Assembly (NCBI GenBank): GCA_943789485.1
Contig: CALSUH010000005.1
Location: 186,001-250,000 of the forward strand
DNA: 64,000 bases
Reading direction: 5' to 3'
Source of the DNA: an uncultured Pseudomonadales bacterium
GTDB taxonomy: Bacteria; Pseudomonadota; Gammaproteobacteria; Pseudomonadales; Pseudohongiellaceae
The first letter of the stretch is position 1. Each line of letters begins with the position of its first letter. A program made the translations under genes and the position numbers. This document shows positions 35,172-47,778 of the stretch, one piece after another. The notes under the pieces were generated by a model, which worked only from the letters and a program-made list of their open reading frames with translations, searched no databases and was not told where the DNA came from.

Positions 35172-36029
35172 GTGGAATCACCCAACCTTATACGGCGTAT
35201 AGCCGACAGTGGCTCTGCAATGCGCAAGTCAGAGGCTAAAGTGGCCAGCTACGTGCTGCAACACGCCAATGACGTTATCAAGATGCGCATTGTCGACCTC
35301 GCGGCCAATTCAGATGTCAGCGAGCCCACCGTGATCCGCTTCTGTCGGGCCATTGGTTTCGATGGCTTTCTCTCCTTCAAATTGCAGCTCGCTCAACAGC
35401 TAGGTCTGGGCGGCGTCTACACGCAGTTCGCGGTGGATGATAAGGATACGGTTGAGGACCTACGCAATAAGGTATTCGATACTACCGTCGGTTCCCTGTT
35501 GACGGTTAGGGATCAGTTGGATCCTGAGGTGTTGGAAACGGCAATCAATACCATTAACAAAGCCAACCGCGTTGAGTTCTATGGCTTTGGCGCTTCAGGC
35601 TCTGTCGCCGCTGACGCGCAGCACAAGTTCTTCCGCCTGCAGCTATCGTCGGCAGCCTACACAGACCCACACATTCAGCATATGTCGGCGATATCGCTAG
35701 GTGCAGACGATGTTGTCATTGCCATATCGCAATCAGGACAGACCCGCGCTCTGTTGCAGAGCGTGAACCTAGCCCGAGAAGCAGGCGCGACGGTTATAGG
35801 TGTCGCGCCAGAGAATACTCCCCTGAGTGAACAATGCAGCCTGCCTATCTATGTGAATATGAAGCAGGAACACCAGGCCTTTGCACCAGTGTCTTCACGC
35901 ATCGCCCACCTGGTTGTTATTGATGTGTTAGCTACGGGTGTTGCTCGGCATCGCAAACCCTTGTTAAAAGATCACCTGAAAAAATTACAGAAGAGCCAGC
36001 GAGCTCTTCGTGATATTGATTCGGTTTAG
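35172..36029 (+). CDS. MurR/RpiR family transcriptional regulator, HexR-like
   Basis: 285 residues from a GTG. The N-terminal helix-turn-helix (MRKSEAKVASYVLQHANDV, then LAANSDVSEPTVIRFCRAIG) and the C-terminal SIS sugar-phosphate domain (VEFYGFGASGSVAADAQHKF, ISQSGQTRALLQSVNLAREA) are both present. The spacing and the VSEPTVIRFCRAIGFDGF stretch are close to HexR, which controls Entner-Doudoroff and central carbon genes through KDPG; zwf or edd are not next to it. It is convergent with glmS, so a link to amino-sugar synthesis is possible but not shown. Regulon is unknown. Confidence 0.83.
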   Translation: MESPNLIRRIADSGSAMRKSEAKVASYVLQHANDVIKMRIVDLAANSDVSEPTVIRFCRAIGFDGFLSFKLQLAQQLGLGGVYTQFAVDDKDTVEDLRNKVFDTTVGSLLTVRDQLDPEVLETAINTINKANRVEFYGFGASGSVAADAQHKFFRLQLSSAAYTDPHIQHMSAISLGADDVVIAISQSGQTRALLQSVNLAREAGATVIGVAPENTPLSEQCSLPIYVNMKQEHQAFAPVSSRIAHLVVIDVLATGVARHRKPLLKDHLKKLQKSQRALRDIDSV

Positions 36030-36151
36030 AATTACTCTTCTTGATAGTCCAGCTCGAAACCGCTTTGCTGTTTTAGCGCTCTAAGTAGTCTCTACGCTCT
36101 ACTCAACAGTGGTTGGCTGGGGCGAACAGGGGGAAGGTTCCTAGTATTTGA

Positions 36152-36170
36152 GTTTGAGGTGGCCTCAAAT
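36152..36170 (+). terminator. Weak hairpin between rpiR-type gene and glmS
   Basis: TTTGAGG / CCTCAAA stem with a three-base loop, in the spacer between convergent genes. A T-run follows ~14 bases later on the + strand, so termination is only suggested. Confidence 0.35.
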
Positions 36171-36203
36171 CAACTTTGTTAGTTTTTTATTCACTGTTTT
36201 GTA

Positions 36204-38040
36204 TTACTCCACCGTGACTGACTTCGCTAAATTCCGAGGATGATCTACATCCGTACCCTTCGTGATTGCGACATGATATGCCAACAACTGCAGAGGAATC
36301 GTGAATACAATAGGCGCGAGAATGTCTGGGCAGCTGGGTACGTGAATCACCTTACAGCTCTTTTCACTCTTGTAGCCGATGCCCTCATCAGCAAAAACGT
36401 AGAGCTTACCGCCACGCGCACTGACGGTGGACAAATTTGCCTGTAGTTTCCCCAGAAGATCGTTGTTAGGTGCAACGGCAACGACGGGCATCTGATCATC
36501 AACCAATGCAAGCGGCCCATGCTTCAGTTCACCTGCGGGGTAAGCTTCGGCATGAATATAGGAAATCTCTTTTAGCTTAAGCGCCCCTTCCTTCGCGATG
36601 GGGTATTGGATGCCCCGCCCCAAAAATAGGCTATGGTGCTTGTTTGCAAACTGTTTAGAAACTTTCTTTATTTCTTTGCTTAGTAGCAATGTTTTTTTCA
36701 ATCAGGCTCGGCAACCTTGCTATGTCTTTAACAAGTTTAGTTTCCTGTGTTGAGCTCAAGCCAGTTCTTCGGCCTAGCACGATAGACAGGATTAGTAATA
36801 CCGCTAGCTGTGTCGTGAAGGCCTTTGTTGAGGCGACTCCAATTTCTTGACCCGCCATGGTCAATAGACAAAGGTCAGATTCGCGCACCAGCGAGCTTGT
36901 CGCGACATTACATATTGCCAAACTGGCAATATAAGACTTTGTCTTCGCAAATCGCAGCGCGGCTAAGGTGTCCGCCGTCTCACCTGACTGCGATAGTGTA
37001 ATGAACAGCGTGTCTGGCTGATCAATGATATTTCTGTAGCGGTAATCGCTGGCGATATCAACCTGACACGGTAATTTGGCCACCGTTTCCAGCCAGTACT
37101 TCGCTGCCTGACCGGCATGAAAGCTTGTACCGCAGGCGACTATCTGTACGTTCTTTACCTTGTCGAAAACTACTTTCGCATTTAGCCCGAATGCTTCTTC
37201 GAGTACTTTCCCTTTGCTGATTCTGCCATCGAGAGTGTCTTGTAAAACCTTGGGTTGCTCGTATATTTCCTTGAGCATGAAATGCGCGTACTCGCCTTTC
37301 TCTGCATTTGCGTCCTTGCTTTGTATGGTTGTTACCTTACGGGTTACCTTCTTATCCCCATGCCAGATTTCATAAGACTCTCGGCCCACTTCGGCGATGT
37401 CGCCCTCTTCCAGATACACGAACCTGTCGGTAACCTGGCCCAGTGCGAGCGGATCAGATGCGATGAAGTTCTCGCCAATACCAACTCCTATTACCAAGGG
37501 GCTTCCAGACCTGGCTGCTACAATTTTGTCAGGAAAATTTTGGTCGATGACGCAGAGACCGTAAGCACCCTGTAATTTCTTAATCGTCTTCTTTACTGCA
37601 TCAAGAAGACTTGTCTTACCCGTATTTCGAGCGTTGTGAATCAGATGCGCTATTGTTTCCGTGTCTGTCTCTGACTTGAATACATACCCTGCTTTGAGGA
37701 GCTTAGCGCGCAGTGGTTCGTGGTTCTCGATGATGCCATTATGAACGATGGCAATAGTATTGCCGGATGTTTGAGGGTGTGCATTGGCGGCTGTAGGCTT
37801 ACCATGGGTCGCCCAACGCGTGTGTGCAATACCTAAGTGCCCCTTGATCTTGGTCTTGCCTGCGGCTGCTACAAGTTTGTTAACCTTACCAACTGCCTTG
37901 AGGTTGGTGATTTTGTTGGTTGGTCCGCCGCTGATGGCCAGGCCCGCAGAATCGTAACCGCGATACTCTAATCGCTTAAGCCCTTCAAGCAATATGCCCA
38001 ATACATTCCTTTGTGCTACTGCTCCGACGATTCCACACAT
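36204..38040 (-). pseudogene. glmS: Glutamine-fructose-6-phosphate aminotransferase, interrupted by a +1 frameshift in an A7 run
   Basis: Makes glucosamine-6-phosphate, the entry to UDP-GlcNAc, peptidoglycan and LPS. The combined region would be ~611 residues (E. coli 609). The first frame (461 residues, 38040-36655) has the N-terminal glutaminase (Cys2 of MCGIVGAVAQR, HTRWATHG) and first SIS domain (ACGTSFHAGQAAKYW, TLSQSGETADT). The second frame (36701-36204) carries the rest of the second SIS domain ([20 protein letters not shown]) and the end [12 protein letters not shown]. They meet at an A7 run (36692-36698); omitting one A joins [11 protein letters not shown] as expected from homologues. 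All expected domains are otherwise intact, so a sequencing error, a recent mutation or transcriptional slippage are the options. It lies 44 bases after glmU. Confidence 0.9.
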
Positions 38041-38084
38041 GGTTAAAACTCTCTTATCTGTTCTTGTGAAGTACTAGATTAATT

Positions 38085-39461
38085 CTATTTCTTAGTTGGC
38101 CGCTTCCAACCTGAAATGTTTCTTTGTTTCGCTCTTGCAACCGCCAAGCTATCGGCTGGCACATCACTGTTTATCGAAGAGCCCGCCGCGACAAATGTAT
38201 TATCGGCAAGAGTGACTGGCGCCACCAATACGCTATTCGACCCCACGAAGACATTATCACCAATTATTGTCTTGTGCTTATTAACGCCGTCATAATTACA
38301 AAAGATCGTGCCCGCGCCAATATTTACGTTCTCACCAAGCTCAGCATCGCCAATATAAGCAAGGTGGCTAGCCTTTGACCCTTTACCAATAATTGCATTC
38401 TTTGTTTCAACAAAATTGCCAATCTTCGTATTCTCTTTCAAAATAGTTCCAGGTCTAATTCTAGCGTAGGGACCAACACTAGCGCCCTCTCCAATTTCAG
38501 CGCCGTCAATAGTCGAGCCGTGAAGTATGTTGACGTTGGCGGCTATCTTACTGTCTTTTATTACAACGTTGGCACCAATCTTAACGCCATTGCCTAGGCT
38601 CACTCTGCCCTGGAATAGGGCATTAATATCTATCTCCACATCACTACCCGTTTCGATTTCGCCGCGAATATCGATGCGCGATGGATCACGTAATAGAACC
38701 CCTGCTTTAAGAAGTTGCTCCGCTTTATTCATTTGAAATTGTCTCTCTAGACCGGCTAATTGTGCCTTATCGTTTACGCCTTGTACTTCGTTCTCATCGT
38801 CAATAACCATTGCAGAAATGGTGCAGTAATCATCAGCAGCAGCCATCGCAACGACATCGGTCAAATAGTATTCACCTTGGGCATTATTGTTTCCCAAACA
38901 GTTTAGCCACGTATTCAACTTCTTCGCCGGAATAACCATGATGCCAGTATTGATCTCCTTTATCTGCTTTTGTGCTTCGCTGGCATCTTTTTCTTCGACG
39001 ATTGCCGTTATTTCACCTGCGTTATTACGGACGATTCGGCCAAGACCCGTTGGGTTTTCAGTGACAAGGGTAAGTAGGCAAAGCGTGCTTGCGCTCGCTT
39101 GTTGCACCAGCTTACTTAATGTAGAAAATTTGGTAAGTGGTACATCGCCATACAGCACAAGCACACGCTTTTCTGGCTTTGTGATGTCGATACTTGACAT
39201 TGCCTGCATCACAGCATGACCGGTGCCTAGTTGTTGCTCCTGAAGAGCCCACCGCAGTTCATTTTGCGAGCTAAATTCAGATTTGATCTGCTCCGCCCCA
39301 TACCCCACAACAATATGAATCTGTTCGGACTCTAACGCACTCGCCGTGCCGATCACGTGGCCAAGCAGGGAGTCGCCACCGATCTGATGTAATACTTTGG
39401 GAATGTTTGAATTCATTCTTGTACCACGGCCAGCTGCAAGAATGACGATATCTAAATTCAT
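38085..39461 (-). CDS. glmU: Bifunctional UDP-N-acetylglucosamine pyrophosphorylase / glucosamine-1-phosphate N-acetyltransferase
   Basis: Acetylates glucosamine-1-phosphate and then uridylates it to UDP-GlcNAc. 458 residues from the ATG at 39461 (E. coli 456); a longer frame upstream is not family-like. Uridylyltransferase domain: ILAAGRGTRMNSNIPKVLHQ (about residues 7-26), VLVLYGDVPLT; acetyltransferase left-handed beta-helix: GPYARIRPGTILKENTKIGNF, KASHLAYIGDAELGENVNIG, GAGTIFCNYDGVNKHKTIIG. It follows atpC, separated by a terminator, and is followed by glmS, the standard atp-glmU-glmS order. Confidence 0.97.
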   Translation of the reverse strand: MNLDIVILAAGRGTRMNSNIPKVLHQIGGDSLLGHVIGTASALESEQIHIVVGYGAEQIKSEFSSQNELRWALQEQQLGTGHAVMQAMSSIDITKPEKRVLVLYGDVPLTKFSTLSKLVQQASASTLCLLTLVTENPTGLGRIVRNNAGEITAIVEEKDASEAQKQIKEINTGIMVIPAKKLNTWLNCLGNNNAQGEYYLTDVVAMAAADDYCTISAMVIDDENEVQGVNDKAQLAGLERQFQMNKAEQLLKAGVLLRDPSRIDIRGEIETGSDVEIDINALFQGRVSLGNGVKIGANVVIKDSKIAANVNILHGSTIDGAEIGEGASVGPYARIRPGTILKENTKIGNFVETKNAIIGKGSKASHLAYIGDAELGENVNIGAGTIFCNYDGVNKHKTIIGDNVFVGSNSVLVAPVTLADNTFVAAGSSINSDVPADSLAVARAKQRNISGWKRPTKK

Positions 39462-39551
39462 TTTAATCCGCTTATAAAAATCACATTGAGTGAAAAAGAG
39501 TTTGGATAAGTGTCTTTTCGATAGAGACAACGAGTTCAGGAAAAGAATAGC

Positions 39552-39581
39552 AAAAAAAAAGGCAGCTCTCGCTACCTTTTT
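39552..39581 (-). terminator. Rho-independent terminator of the ATP synthase operon
   Basis: On the minus strand GGTAGC-GAGA-GCTGCC (one T-G wobble) is followed by nine T residues, 37 bases after the atpC stop. Good intrinsic terminator. Confidence 0.87.
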
Positions 39582-39617
39582 AATTTCTTATTCGCGGCAT
39601 AACTAAACGATCAGCAG

Positions 39618-40031
39618 CTATTTCCTGATCTTTCGCAGAGCCCGTAACTGGGCCGCCGCCTCGGCTAGTTGGGCAGCAGCAATCGAGTAATCGAATTCCG
39701 AACCCTGATTCGCTATGGCCTTCTCAGCATCTTCCATTGCTTGCTTCGCCGCCGCCTCATCTAAATCGTCGGCTCTAAGTGCCGTATCGCTCAAAAGAGT
39801 AACCACACCACGCTGCACCTCCAGGAATCCTCCAGACACGTAGAAGATTTCTTCTTCGCCGCCCTGAAGCACTAACTTAACCGGTCCCGGAATTAATGCA
39901 GTCAACAAGGGCGCGTGCCCGGGAGCAATACCAAGATCTCCAAGAGATCCTGCAGCAACAACCATCTCAACGAGGCCAGAGAAGATACTCTTCTCAGCGC
40001 TTACGATGTCACAGTGCATTGTCATAGCCAT
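39618..40031 (-). CDS. atpC: F1Fo ATP synthase epsilon subunit
   Basis: Central-stalk subunit that couples rotation and inhibits ATP hydrolysis. 137 residues (E. coli 139). The beta-barrel domain has [40 protein letters not shown], and [21 protein letters not shown]; the C-terminal helices ([35 protein letters not shown]) follow. Last gene of atpIBEFHAGDC, followed by a terminator. Confidence 0.96.
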   Translation of the reverse strand: MAMTMHCDIVSAEKSIFSGLVEMVVAAGSLGDLGIAPGHAPLLTALIPGPVKLVLQGGEEEIFYVSGGFLEVQRGVVTLLSDTALRADDLDEAAAKQAMEDAEKAIANQGSEFDYSIAAAQLAEAAAQLRALRKIRK

Positions 40032-40072
40032 ATCTATTTACTCGTTCTTGTCTCTAGGGACAAAAGGGACAA

Positions 40073-41485
<1,413 letters not shown>

Positions 41486-41559
41486 TTAATTTTTTATCTA
41501 AACTTCTTGTTAATGACGCTAGCTGAATATGAAAGACCAACGCCGCTAATTGCTGTTAA

Positions 41560-42420
41560 CTATACTGCTGCAGCTCCGCCAGCTATCTCAGATAGCTCTT
41601 GGGTAATTGCCGCCTGTCGAGCCTTGTTATAAACCAACTCTAAGTCATCAATAATATCGCCTGCGTTATCGGTTGCGCTCTTCATTGCAACCATTCTCGC
41701 GGCTTGTTCACAGGCGTTGTTTTCAACCACCGCCTGAAAAACCTGTGATTCGATATATCTCAATAGCAAACCATCAAGCAATTCTTTCGCATCGGGTTCA
41801 TACATATAATCCCAATGGTGTTGTAAATCTTCTTCTTCTGAAGGAAGTAATGGCAGAAGTTGCTCGATTGTCGGCTGCTGCGTCATGGTGTTAACAAACG
41901 TGTTACTAACAACCATTAGCTGGTCGATTTCGCCATTGTCGAATTTCTCCAACATGACTCGAACAGAACCAATTACATCAGCAACTTCCGGAGCATCGCC
42001 TATGCTATCAACCGCAGCAACTACATTACCGCCGAAGTTGTTGAAGAAGCGCGCGGCCTTCTTACCAATTACGCAAAAGTCTATCTCGACGTTGGCATCC
42101 TTAAACTCTTTCATGGATGATACGGCCGCCTTAAATACATTGATGTTCAAGCCGCCGCACAAACCGCGGTCAGATGAAACCATTATGTAACCAACGCGCC
42201 TTACGTCTCGCGTGTCGAAATAGGCGTGTCTGTATTCTGGTGTTGCGTTGGCAATGTGACCAATCACCGAACGGATCCGATGAGCATAGGGCTTACCAAG
42301 TGTCATGCGCTCTTGAGCTTTACGCATTTTACTTGCCGCTACCATTTCCATCGCGCCTGTCAGACTCTGAGTACTCTTAATACTCGAAATCTTGGTGCGT
42401 ATCTCTTTTCCGCCAGCCAT
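41560..42420 (-). CDS. atpG: F1Fo ATP synthase gamma subunit
   Basis: Rotating central shaft of F1. 286 residues (E. coli 287). N-terminal helix [20 protein letters not shown], then [16 protein letters not shown], the middle [16 protein letters not shown], and the C-terminal helix [20 protein letters not shown], then [19 protein letters not shown], are all conserved. Fourth-last gene of the operon in transcription order atpA-atpG-atpD-atpC. Confidence 0.97.
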   Translation of the reverse strand: MAGGKEIRTKISSIKSTQSLTGAMEMVAASKMRKAQERMTLGKPYAHRIRSVIGHIANATPEYRHAYFDTRDVRRVGYIMVSSDRGLCGGLNINVFKAAVSSMKEFKDANVEIDFCVIGKKAARFFNNFGGNVVAAVDSIGDAPEVADVIGSVRVMLEKFDNGEIDQLMVVSNTFVNTMTQQPTIEQLLPLLPSEEEDLQHHWDYMYEPDAKELLDGLLLRYIESQVFQAVVENNACEQAARMVAMKSATDNAGDIIDDLELVYNKARQAAITQELSEIAGGAAAV

Positions 42421-42449
42421 TGCTTACAGCCTCACTATTATTAGTCTGA

Positions 42450-43994
42450 CTACCAAGTCTGTGTTGACTTGAACTTGTCGATTGCCACTTTAAACTGCGC
42501 GCCAATGTCGTCGTTGTAGTCGCCGGTATCGTTAATCTGTTTGATCAGATCAGCATGCTCGCTATTCATGTAAGACAGCATTGCGGCTTCGAAGTCCAAA
42601 ATTTTATTCAACTCGATGTCTACCAGATAGCCTTCGTTCGCCGCGTAAATGGAGATGCCCATTTCCGCGATCGACATTGGCGTGTACTGCTTCTGCTTCA
42701 TCAATTCTGTAACTCGCTGACCGTGCTCTAGCTGTGCTCGAGTCGCATCATCAAGGTCGGACGCGAATGCCGCAAAAGCCGCCAGTTCACGATACTGGGC
42801 CAAGGCGATACGTACACCACCACCTAGTTTCTTAATGATCTTAGTCTGCGCAGCACCACCCACACGAGACACCGAGACACCCGGGTTCATCGCTGGACGA
42901 ATACCGGAGTTAAATAAGTCTGTTTCCAGGAAGATCTGGCCATCTGTAATCGAAATTACGTTGGTCGGTACGAACGCCGAAACGTCACCAGCCTGAGTCT
43001 CGATTATTGGCAATGCCGTCAAAGAACCTGTCTTACCTTTCACTTCGCCGTTGGTGAACTTCTCAACGTAGTTAACGTTCACTCTCGATGAACGCTCCAA
43101 TAGACGGGAGTGTAAGTAGAATACATCACCAGGATAGGCTTCACGGCCTGGTGGTCTTCTCAATAGTAGAGAGATCTGTCTATAGGCCCAGGCCTGCTTG
43201 GTCAGGTCATCATAGACGATCAATGCATCTTGGCCACGGTCACGGTAGTACTCACCCATTGTGCAGCCTGAGTAAGGAGCAATAAATTGCATAGAGGCTG
43301 GATCAGATGCCGTCGCCGCTACGACGATGGTGTATTCCATGGCGCCGTGCTCTTCCAAGCGATTTACCACGTTCGCTACAGATGAGGCCTTCTGGCCTAT
43401 CGCTACGTAGACACACTTAACGCCTTTACCTTTCTGGTTGATGATCGCGTCGATCGCTACCGCTGTCTTTCCTACTTCACGGTCACCAATAATAAGTTCG
43501 CGCTGGCCCCTTCCGATTGGGACCATGGAATCGATTGATTTCAATCCTGTCTGAACAGGCTGGTCAACTGACTGTCTTTCGATTACGCCCGGCGCTATCT
43601 TTTCAACAGCGTCGGTCATAGTTGTTTCAACTGGACCCTTACCGTCGATAGGCTTACCTAGTGCGTCAACAACACGGCCTTCCAATTCAGGACCAACCGG
43701 GACTTCCAAAATTCGCTTCGTACAACGACAAGTTTGACCTTCGCGCAGCGAGAGATAGTCGCCTAAAACAATGGCGCCCACAGAGTCGCGCTCGAGGTTA
43801 AGCGCCATTCCGTATATGCCGCCTTCAAACTCAATCATTTCGCCGTACATCACATCGGCTAGGCCGTGGATGCGAATAATACCGTCAGATACGCTAACGA
43901 TGGTGCCTTCATTTTTTGACTCAACAGACACTTCGAGCTTGTCGATGCGCTGCTTAATAATGTCACTGATTTCGGATGGATTCAGTTGTTGCAT
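42450..43994 (-). CDS. atpA: F1Fo ATP synthase alpha subunit
   Basis: Non-catalytic nucleotide-binding F1 subunit. 514 residues (E. coli 513). N-terminus [20 protein letters not shown]; Walker [21 protein letters not shown] (about residues 166-185); [40 protein letters not shown]; and the conserved arginine-containing [20 protein letters not shown]. Between atpH and atpG with short spacers. Confidence 0.98.
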   Translation of the reverse strand: MQQLNPSEISDIIKQRIDKLEVSVESKNEGTIVSVSDGIIRIHGLADVMYGEMIEFEGGIYGMALNLERDSVGAIVLGDYLSLREGQTCRCTKRILEVPVGPELEGRVVDALGKPIDGKGPVETTMTDAVEKIAPGVIERQSVDQPVQTGLKSIDSMVPIGRGQRELIIGDREVGKTAVAIDAIINQKGKGVKCVYVAIGQKASSVANVVNRLEEHGAMEYTIVVAATASDPASMQFIAPYSGCTMGEYYRDRGQDALIVYDDLTKQAWAYRQISLLLRRPPGREAYPGDVFYLHSRLLERSSRVNVNYVEKFTNGEVKGKTGSLTALPIIETQAGDVSAFVPTNVISITDGQIFLETDLFNSGIRPAMNPGVSVSRVGGAAQTKIIKKLGGGVRIALAQYRELAAFAAFASDLDDATRAQLEHGQRVTELMKQKQYTPMSIAEMGISIYAANEGYLVDIELNKILDFEAAMLSYMNSEHADLIKQINDTGDYNDDIGAQFKVAIDKFKSTQTW

Positions 43995-44019
43995 GCTTAT
44001 TTCCTTGTTCCTGACCTGC

Positions 44020-44556
44020 TCAGGAATTCATTGATTCAGCTAATTTAGATAACTTTCCGCGTACCGAGCTGTCGATGACATTGTCACCCGCTCTAATTAC
44101 CGCGCCGCCGATCAAGCTTTGATCGACATTGGTAGTCAATAATATTTCTCGCTTAAGGCGATCTTTGAGAGCCTGCGCTAGCTTGTTTGAAACATCTGAA
44201 CTAATTTCAAAAGCTGTCGTGATCTCAACATCGACTGACATTTCCTGATTCGCTTTCAAGGTTTCAAACAGTGAAGAAATTTCTGGCAACAAAACCAGGC
44301 GCTTGTTCTCGGCGAGTAGGCTTACAAAGTTTTTGCCCTTCTCATCAAGATCGTCTCCACATACACCGATGAAGGCGTCAGCAATTTGGCTTGATGACAA
44401 AGAGGGAGAGTTCAATACGCTACTCACTCCAGGCTCACCGGCCACTGCCGCAGACAGCCCAATCATGCCGGACCATTTGTCCAGCGTGCTGTCTTGCAAG
44501 GCGAGCTCGAAGGCCGCTTTGGCATAGGGTCTTGCTAATGTGATTAATTCTGCCAC
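44020..44556 (-). CDS. atpH: F1Fo ATP synthase delta subunit
   Basis: Links F1 to the peripheral stalk. 178 residues (E. coli 177). The N-terminal [39 protein letters not shown], and the C-terminal [20 protein letters not shown] with [10 protein letters not shown] are characteristic. It follows atpF by eleven bases and precedes atpA by 25. Confidence 0.96.
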   Translation of the reverse strand: MAELITLARPYAKAAFELALQDSTLDKWSGMIGLSAAVAGEPGVSSVLNSPSLSSSQIADAFIGVCGDDLDEKGKNFVSLLAENKRLVLLPEISSLFETLKANQEMSVDVEITTAFEISSDVSNKLAQALKDRLKREILLTTNVDQSLIGGAVIRAGDNVIDSSVRGKLSKLAESMNS

Positions 44557-44567
44557 TGTTTAGTTTC

Positions 44568-45038
44568 TCAAAGCTCGGAAGCTAATTTGTTCAACATATC
44601 TTCGTTGGCAGCTTGATCGATCGAGCTTTCCAGGATCTTTTCAGCACCGGCAATCGCAATCGCAGATACCTGAGCGCGTAGAGCTTCTTTCGCTCTATTT
44701 ACTTCCTGTTCGATGTCAGCCTGGGCACCCGCAATAATACGGCTGGCCTCTTCTTTGGCTTTATCTTTCGCTTCGTCAACAATCTGTGAGCCGCGCTTGT
44801 TCGCTAGGTCGATAATGCCAGCTGCCTCAACCTTCGCTACCTTAAGCTGATCAGTGGACTTAGCTTGCGCTAGCTCCAGGTCTTTCTCAGCTCGTGCAGC
44901 TGCTTCCAAACCGTCTGCGATTTTCTGCCGACGCTCTTCCATGACATCCATGAATAGAGGCCAGACATATTTCGCGCAGAACCACCAGAAGACGAAGAAC
45001 GCTACCGATTGCCCGATAATAGTTAATGTAATATCCAC
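44568..45038 (-). CDS. atpF: F1Fo ATP synthase b subunit
   Basis: Peripheral-stalk subunit. 156 residues, the E. coli length. One N-terminal transmembrane segment ([20 protein letters not shown], about residues 4-23), then a long charged helix expected to form the right-handed coiled coil of the b dimer ([20 protein letters not shown] and on to the C-terminus). Single atpF, not the atpF/atpF' pair of some groups. Confidence 0.96.
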   Translation of the reverse strand: MDITLTIIGQSVAFFVFWWFCAKYVWPLFMDVMEERRQKIADGLEAAARAEKDLELAQAKSTDQLKVAKVEAAGIIDLANKRGSQIVDEAKDKAKEEASRIIAGAQADIEQEVNRAKEALRAQVSAIAIAGAEKILESSIDQAANEDMLNKLASEL

Positions 45039-45066
45039 CGCGATCTCCCGCTATTAGGTGTCTTGC

Positions 45067-45348
<282 letters not shown>

Positions 45349-45379
45349 TCAGATCAATCTTAATAAAATGTAATGTAGT

Positions 45380-46270
<891 letters not shown>

Positions 46271-46285
46271 TTATCTTCTCTAAGC

Positions 46286-46678
46286 TTACGTTTTGTTATG
46301 TGTGGGGCGATAATTAATGAAGCCCGACATTACCACGCCTACAAAATGGATCAGTGTGAACCCAAGTATTAAGGCTAATTCGTTTAAGCTGGTAATCAGT
46401 GTGAAGCTAAGCGCAAACAACACCACTGTCATGATGATTTTACCGAGCTCCCCGCGAATAAAGCCCTTCACAACGTTCTGTGCATTTCTCGCCCCCTGAT
46501 AGCGGTAGGCATGAAACGCAAAATAACTGTTTGGCACAGCACTTATCAAGCCACCCAATAGTAGCGAGTAGGCCAAAATACTGCCTGAAATCAACAGAGA
46601 AATTACTGCTATAAAGATAGTCACTGCCAGTTGCGCAATGGTTACTTTATATACCGGCGGGGTCTTTAAATTAGACAT
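46286..46678 (-). CDS. atpI: ATP synthase protein I
   Basis: First gene of the ATP synthase operon, a small membrane protein thought to help assemble the c-ring. 130 residues with four hydrophobic segments (about 14-33, 36-54, 74-95, 98-120) and the conserved GGLISAVPNSYFAFHAYRYQ stretch. It lies 15 bases ahead of atpB and ~130 bases after parB, so the operon promoter is probably in that gap. Confidence 0.9.
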   Translation of the reverse strand: MSNLKTPPVYKVTIAQLAVTIFIAVISLLISGSILAYSLLLGGLISAVPNSYFAFHAYRYQGARNAQNVVKGFIRGELGKIIMTVVLFALSFTLITSLNELALILGFTLIHFVGVVMSGFINYRPTHNKT

Positions 46679-46806
46679 TTTGGCTTAGCTTTTCAGCTTC
46701 GCACTCCATCGGCACCTGTCACAAACACCTAAAAAACCACAGCGGTGATCACCAAAGCACGCGCATTATAGGGACTTTATAGTGCCTAATCAACCATGCA
46801 AGGTTC

Positions 46807-47703
46807 TCAATTGATGTGAGAGAGAATGCCTTCTAATTCATCTAATGAATTATATTTCAATACGAGTTGGCCCTTACCTTTGACAGTGTGCTGAATCATG
46901 ACCTTCGCGCCCAGTTTATCGGCTAGGTTCTCTTCGAGATTTTTAATATCTGAATCCACCATCTTAGGGCCCGCGCGATTGTTCGATCCACCCTGTGCAA
47001 TAAACCTTCGGACCAAGGACTCTGTCTGACGCACCGAGAGCCCTTTGCCAACAACCGATCTTGCGGCCTCGGATTGCTGAATATCTGGCAGTGACAACAA
47101 GGCCCTAGCATGGCCCATTTCCAGGTCGCCATGCTCTAACATTCGCCGAACATCGATGCTCAAGCCAATTAGACGCATAAGGTTGGTCACGGTTGCTCTG
47201 GATTTGCCTACTGCATCAGCAACCTCTTGTTGGGTCAGCTCAAACTCGTCCTGCAGGCGCTTAAGCGCCATCGCCTCTTCGATAGGATTCAGGTTTTCAC
47301 GCTGAATATTCTCGATCAATGACATCGCGATCGTGGCCTCATCACCGACTAGCTTAATAATTGCCGGTATAGAGTCCAGGCCCGCTATTTGTGAGGCCCT
47401 CCAGCGTCGCTCGCCAGCTATAATCTCGTATTTATCTGATGATATGGGGCGCACAACAATTGGCTGCATCACGCCCTGAGCACGAATGGAGGCGGCTAGC
47501 TCTTCTAGCGCCTCTTCGTGCATGTCCGTTCGCGGCTGGTATTTGCCACGCTGAATTAAATCGATAGGAATATTTTTAAGGTCGCCATCTTTTTCAGCGG
47601 CTTGTGGGGGTGTGGGTTTGCCGAGCAGGCTTGCCATGGTTTCTGTACTGCCTCTGGAGAGCAGCACATCTAAGCCTTTGCCGAGTTTTCTCTTATTGGT
47701 CAT
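46807..47703 (-). CDS. parB: Chromosome partitioning protein ParB
   Basis: CTP-dependent DNA clamp that loads at parS sites and recruits SMC. 298 residues. Opening MTNKRKLGKGLDVLLSR; the CTP-binding ParB/Srx domain shows DLIQRGKYQPRTDM and IIAGERRWRASQIAGL, then SLIENIQRENLNPIEEAMAL; the helix-turn-helix follows (LTQQEVADAVGKSRATVTNL); a C-terminal dimerisation domain ends the protein. parA is immediately upstream on the same strand, and two perfect parS palindromes lie in recF, ~12 kb away. Confidence 0.97.
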   Translation of the reverse strand: MTNKRKLGKGLDVLLSRGSTETMASLLGKPTPPQAAEKDGDLKNIPIDLIQRGKYQPRTDMHEEALEELAASIRAQGVMQPIVVRPISSDKYEIIAGERRWRASQIAGLDSIPAIIKLVGDEATIAMSLIENIQRENLNPIEEAMALKRLQDEFELTQQEVADAVGKSRATVTNLMRLIGLSIDVRRMLEHGDLEMGHARALLSLPDIQQSEAARSVVGKGLSVRQTESLVRRFIAQGGSNNRAGPKMVDSDIKNLEENLADKLGAKVMIQHTVKGKGQLVLKYNSLDELEGILSHIN

Positions 47704-47778
47704 CTTACATTCGGGCTCAGGTAAACGGGTTTTTGTTCCCTAGTTTCAAAAAGGTTTGAACAAAAGTGTAATTACAAG

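Noticed and set aside
36692..36698. Programmed -1 ribosomal frameshift in glmS
   Set aside because: The second frame is reached by skipping one base (+1), not by moving back one, and no frameshift-stimulating structure is evident; slippage or error fits better.
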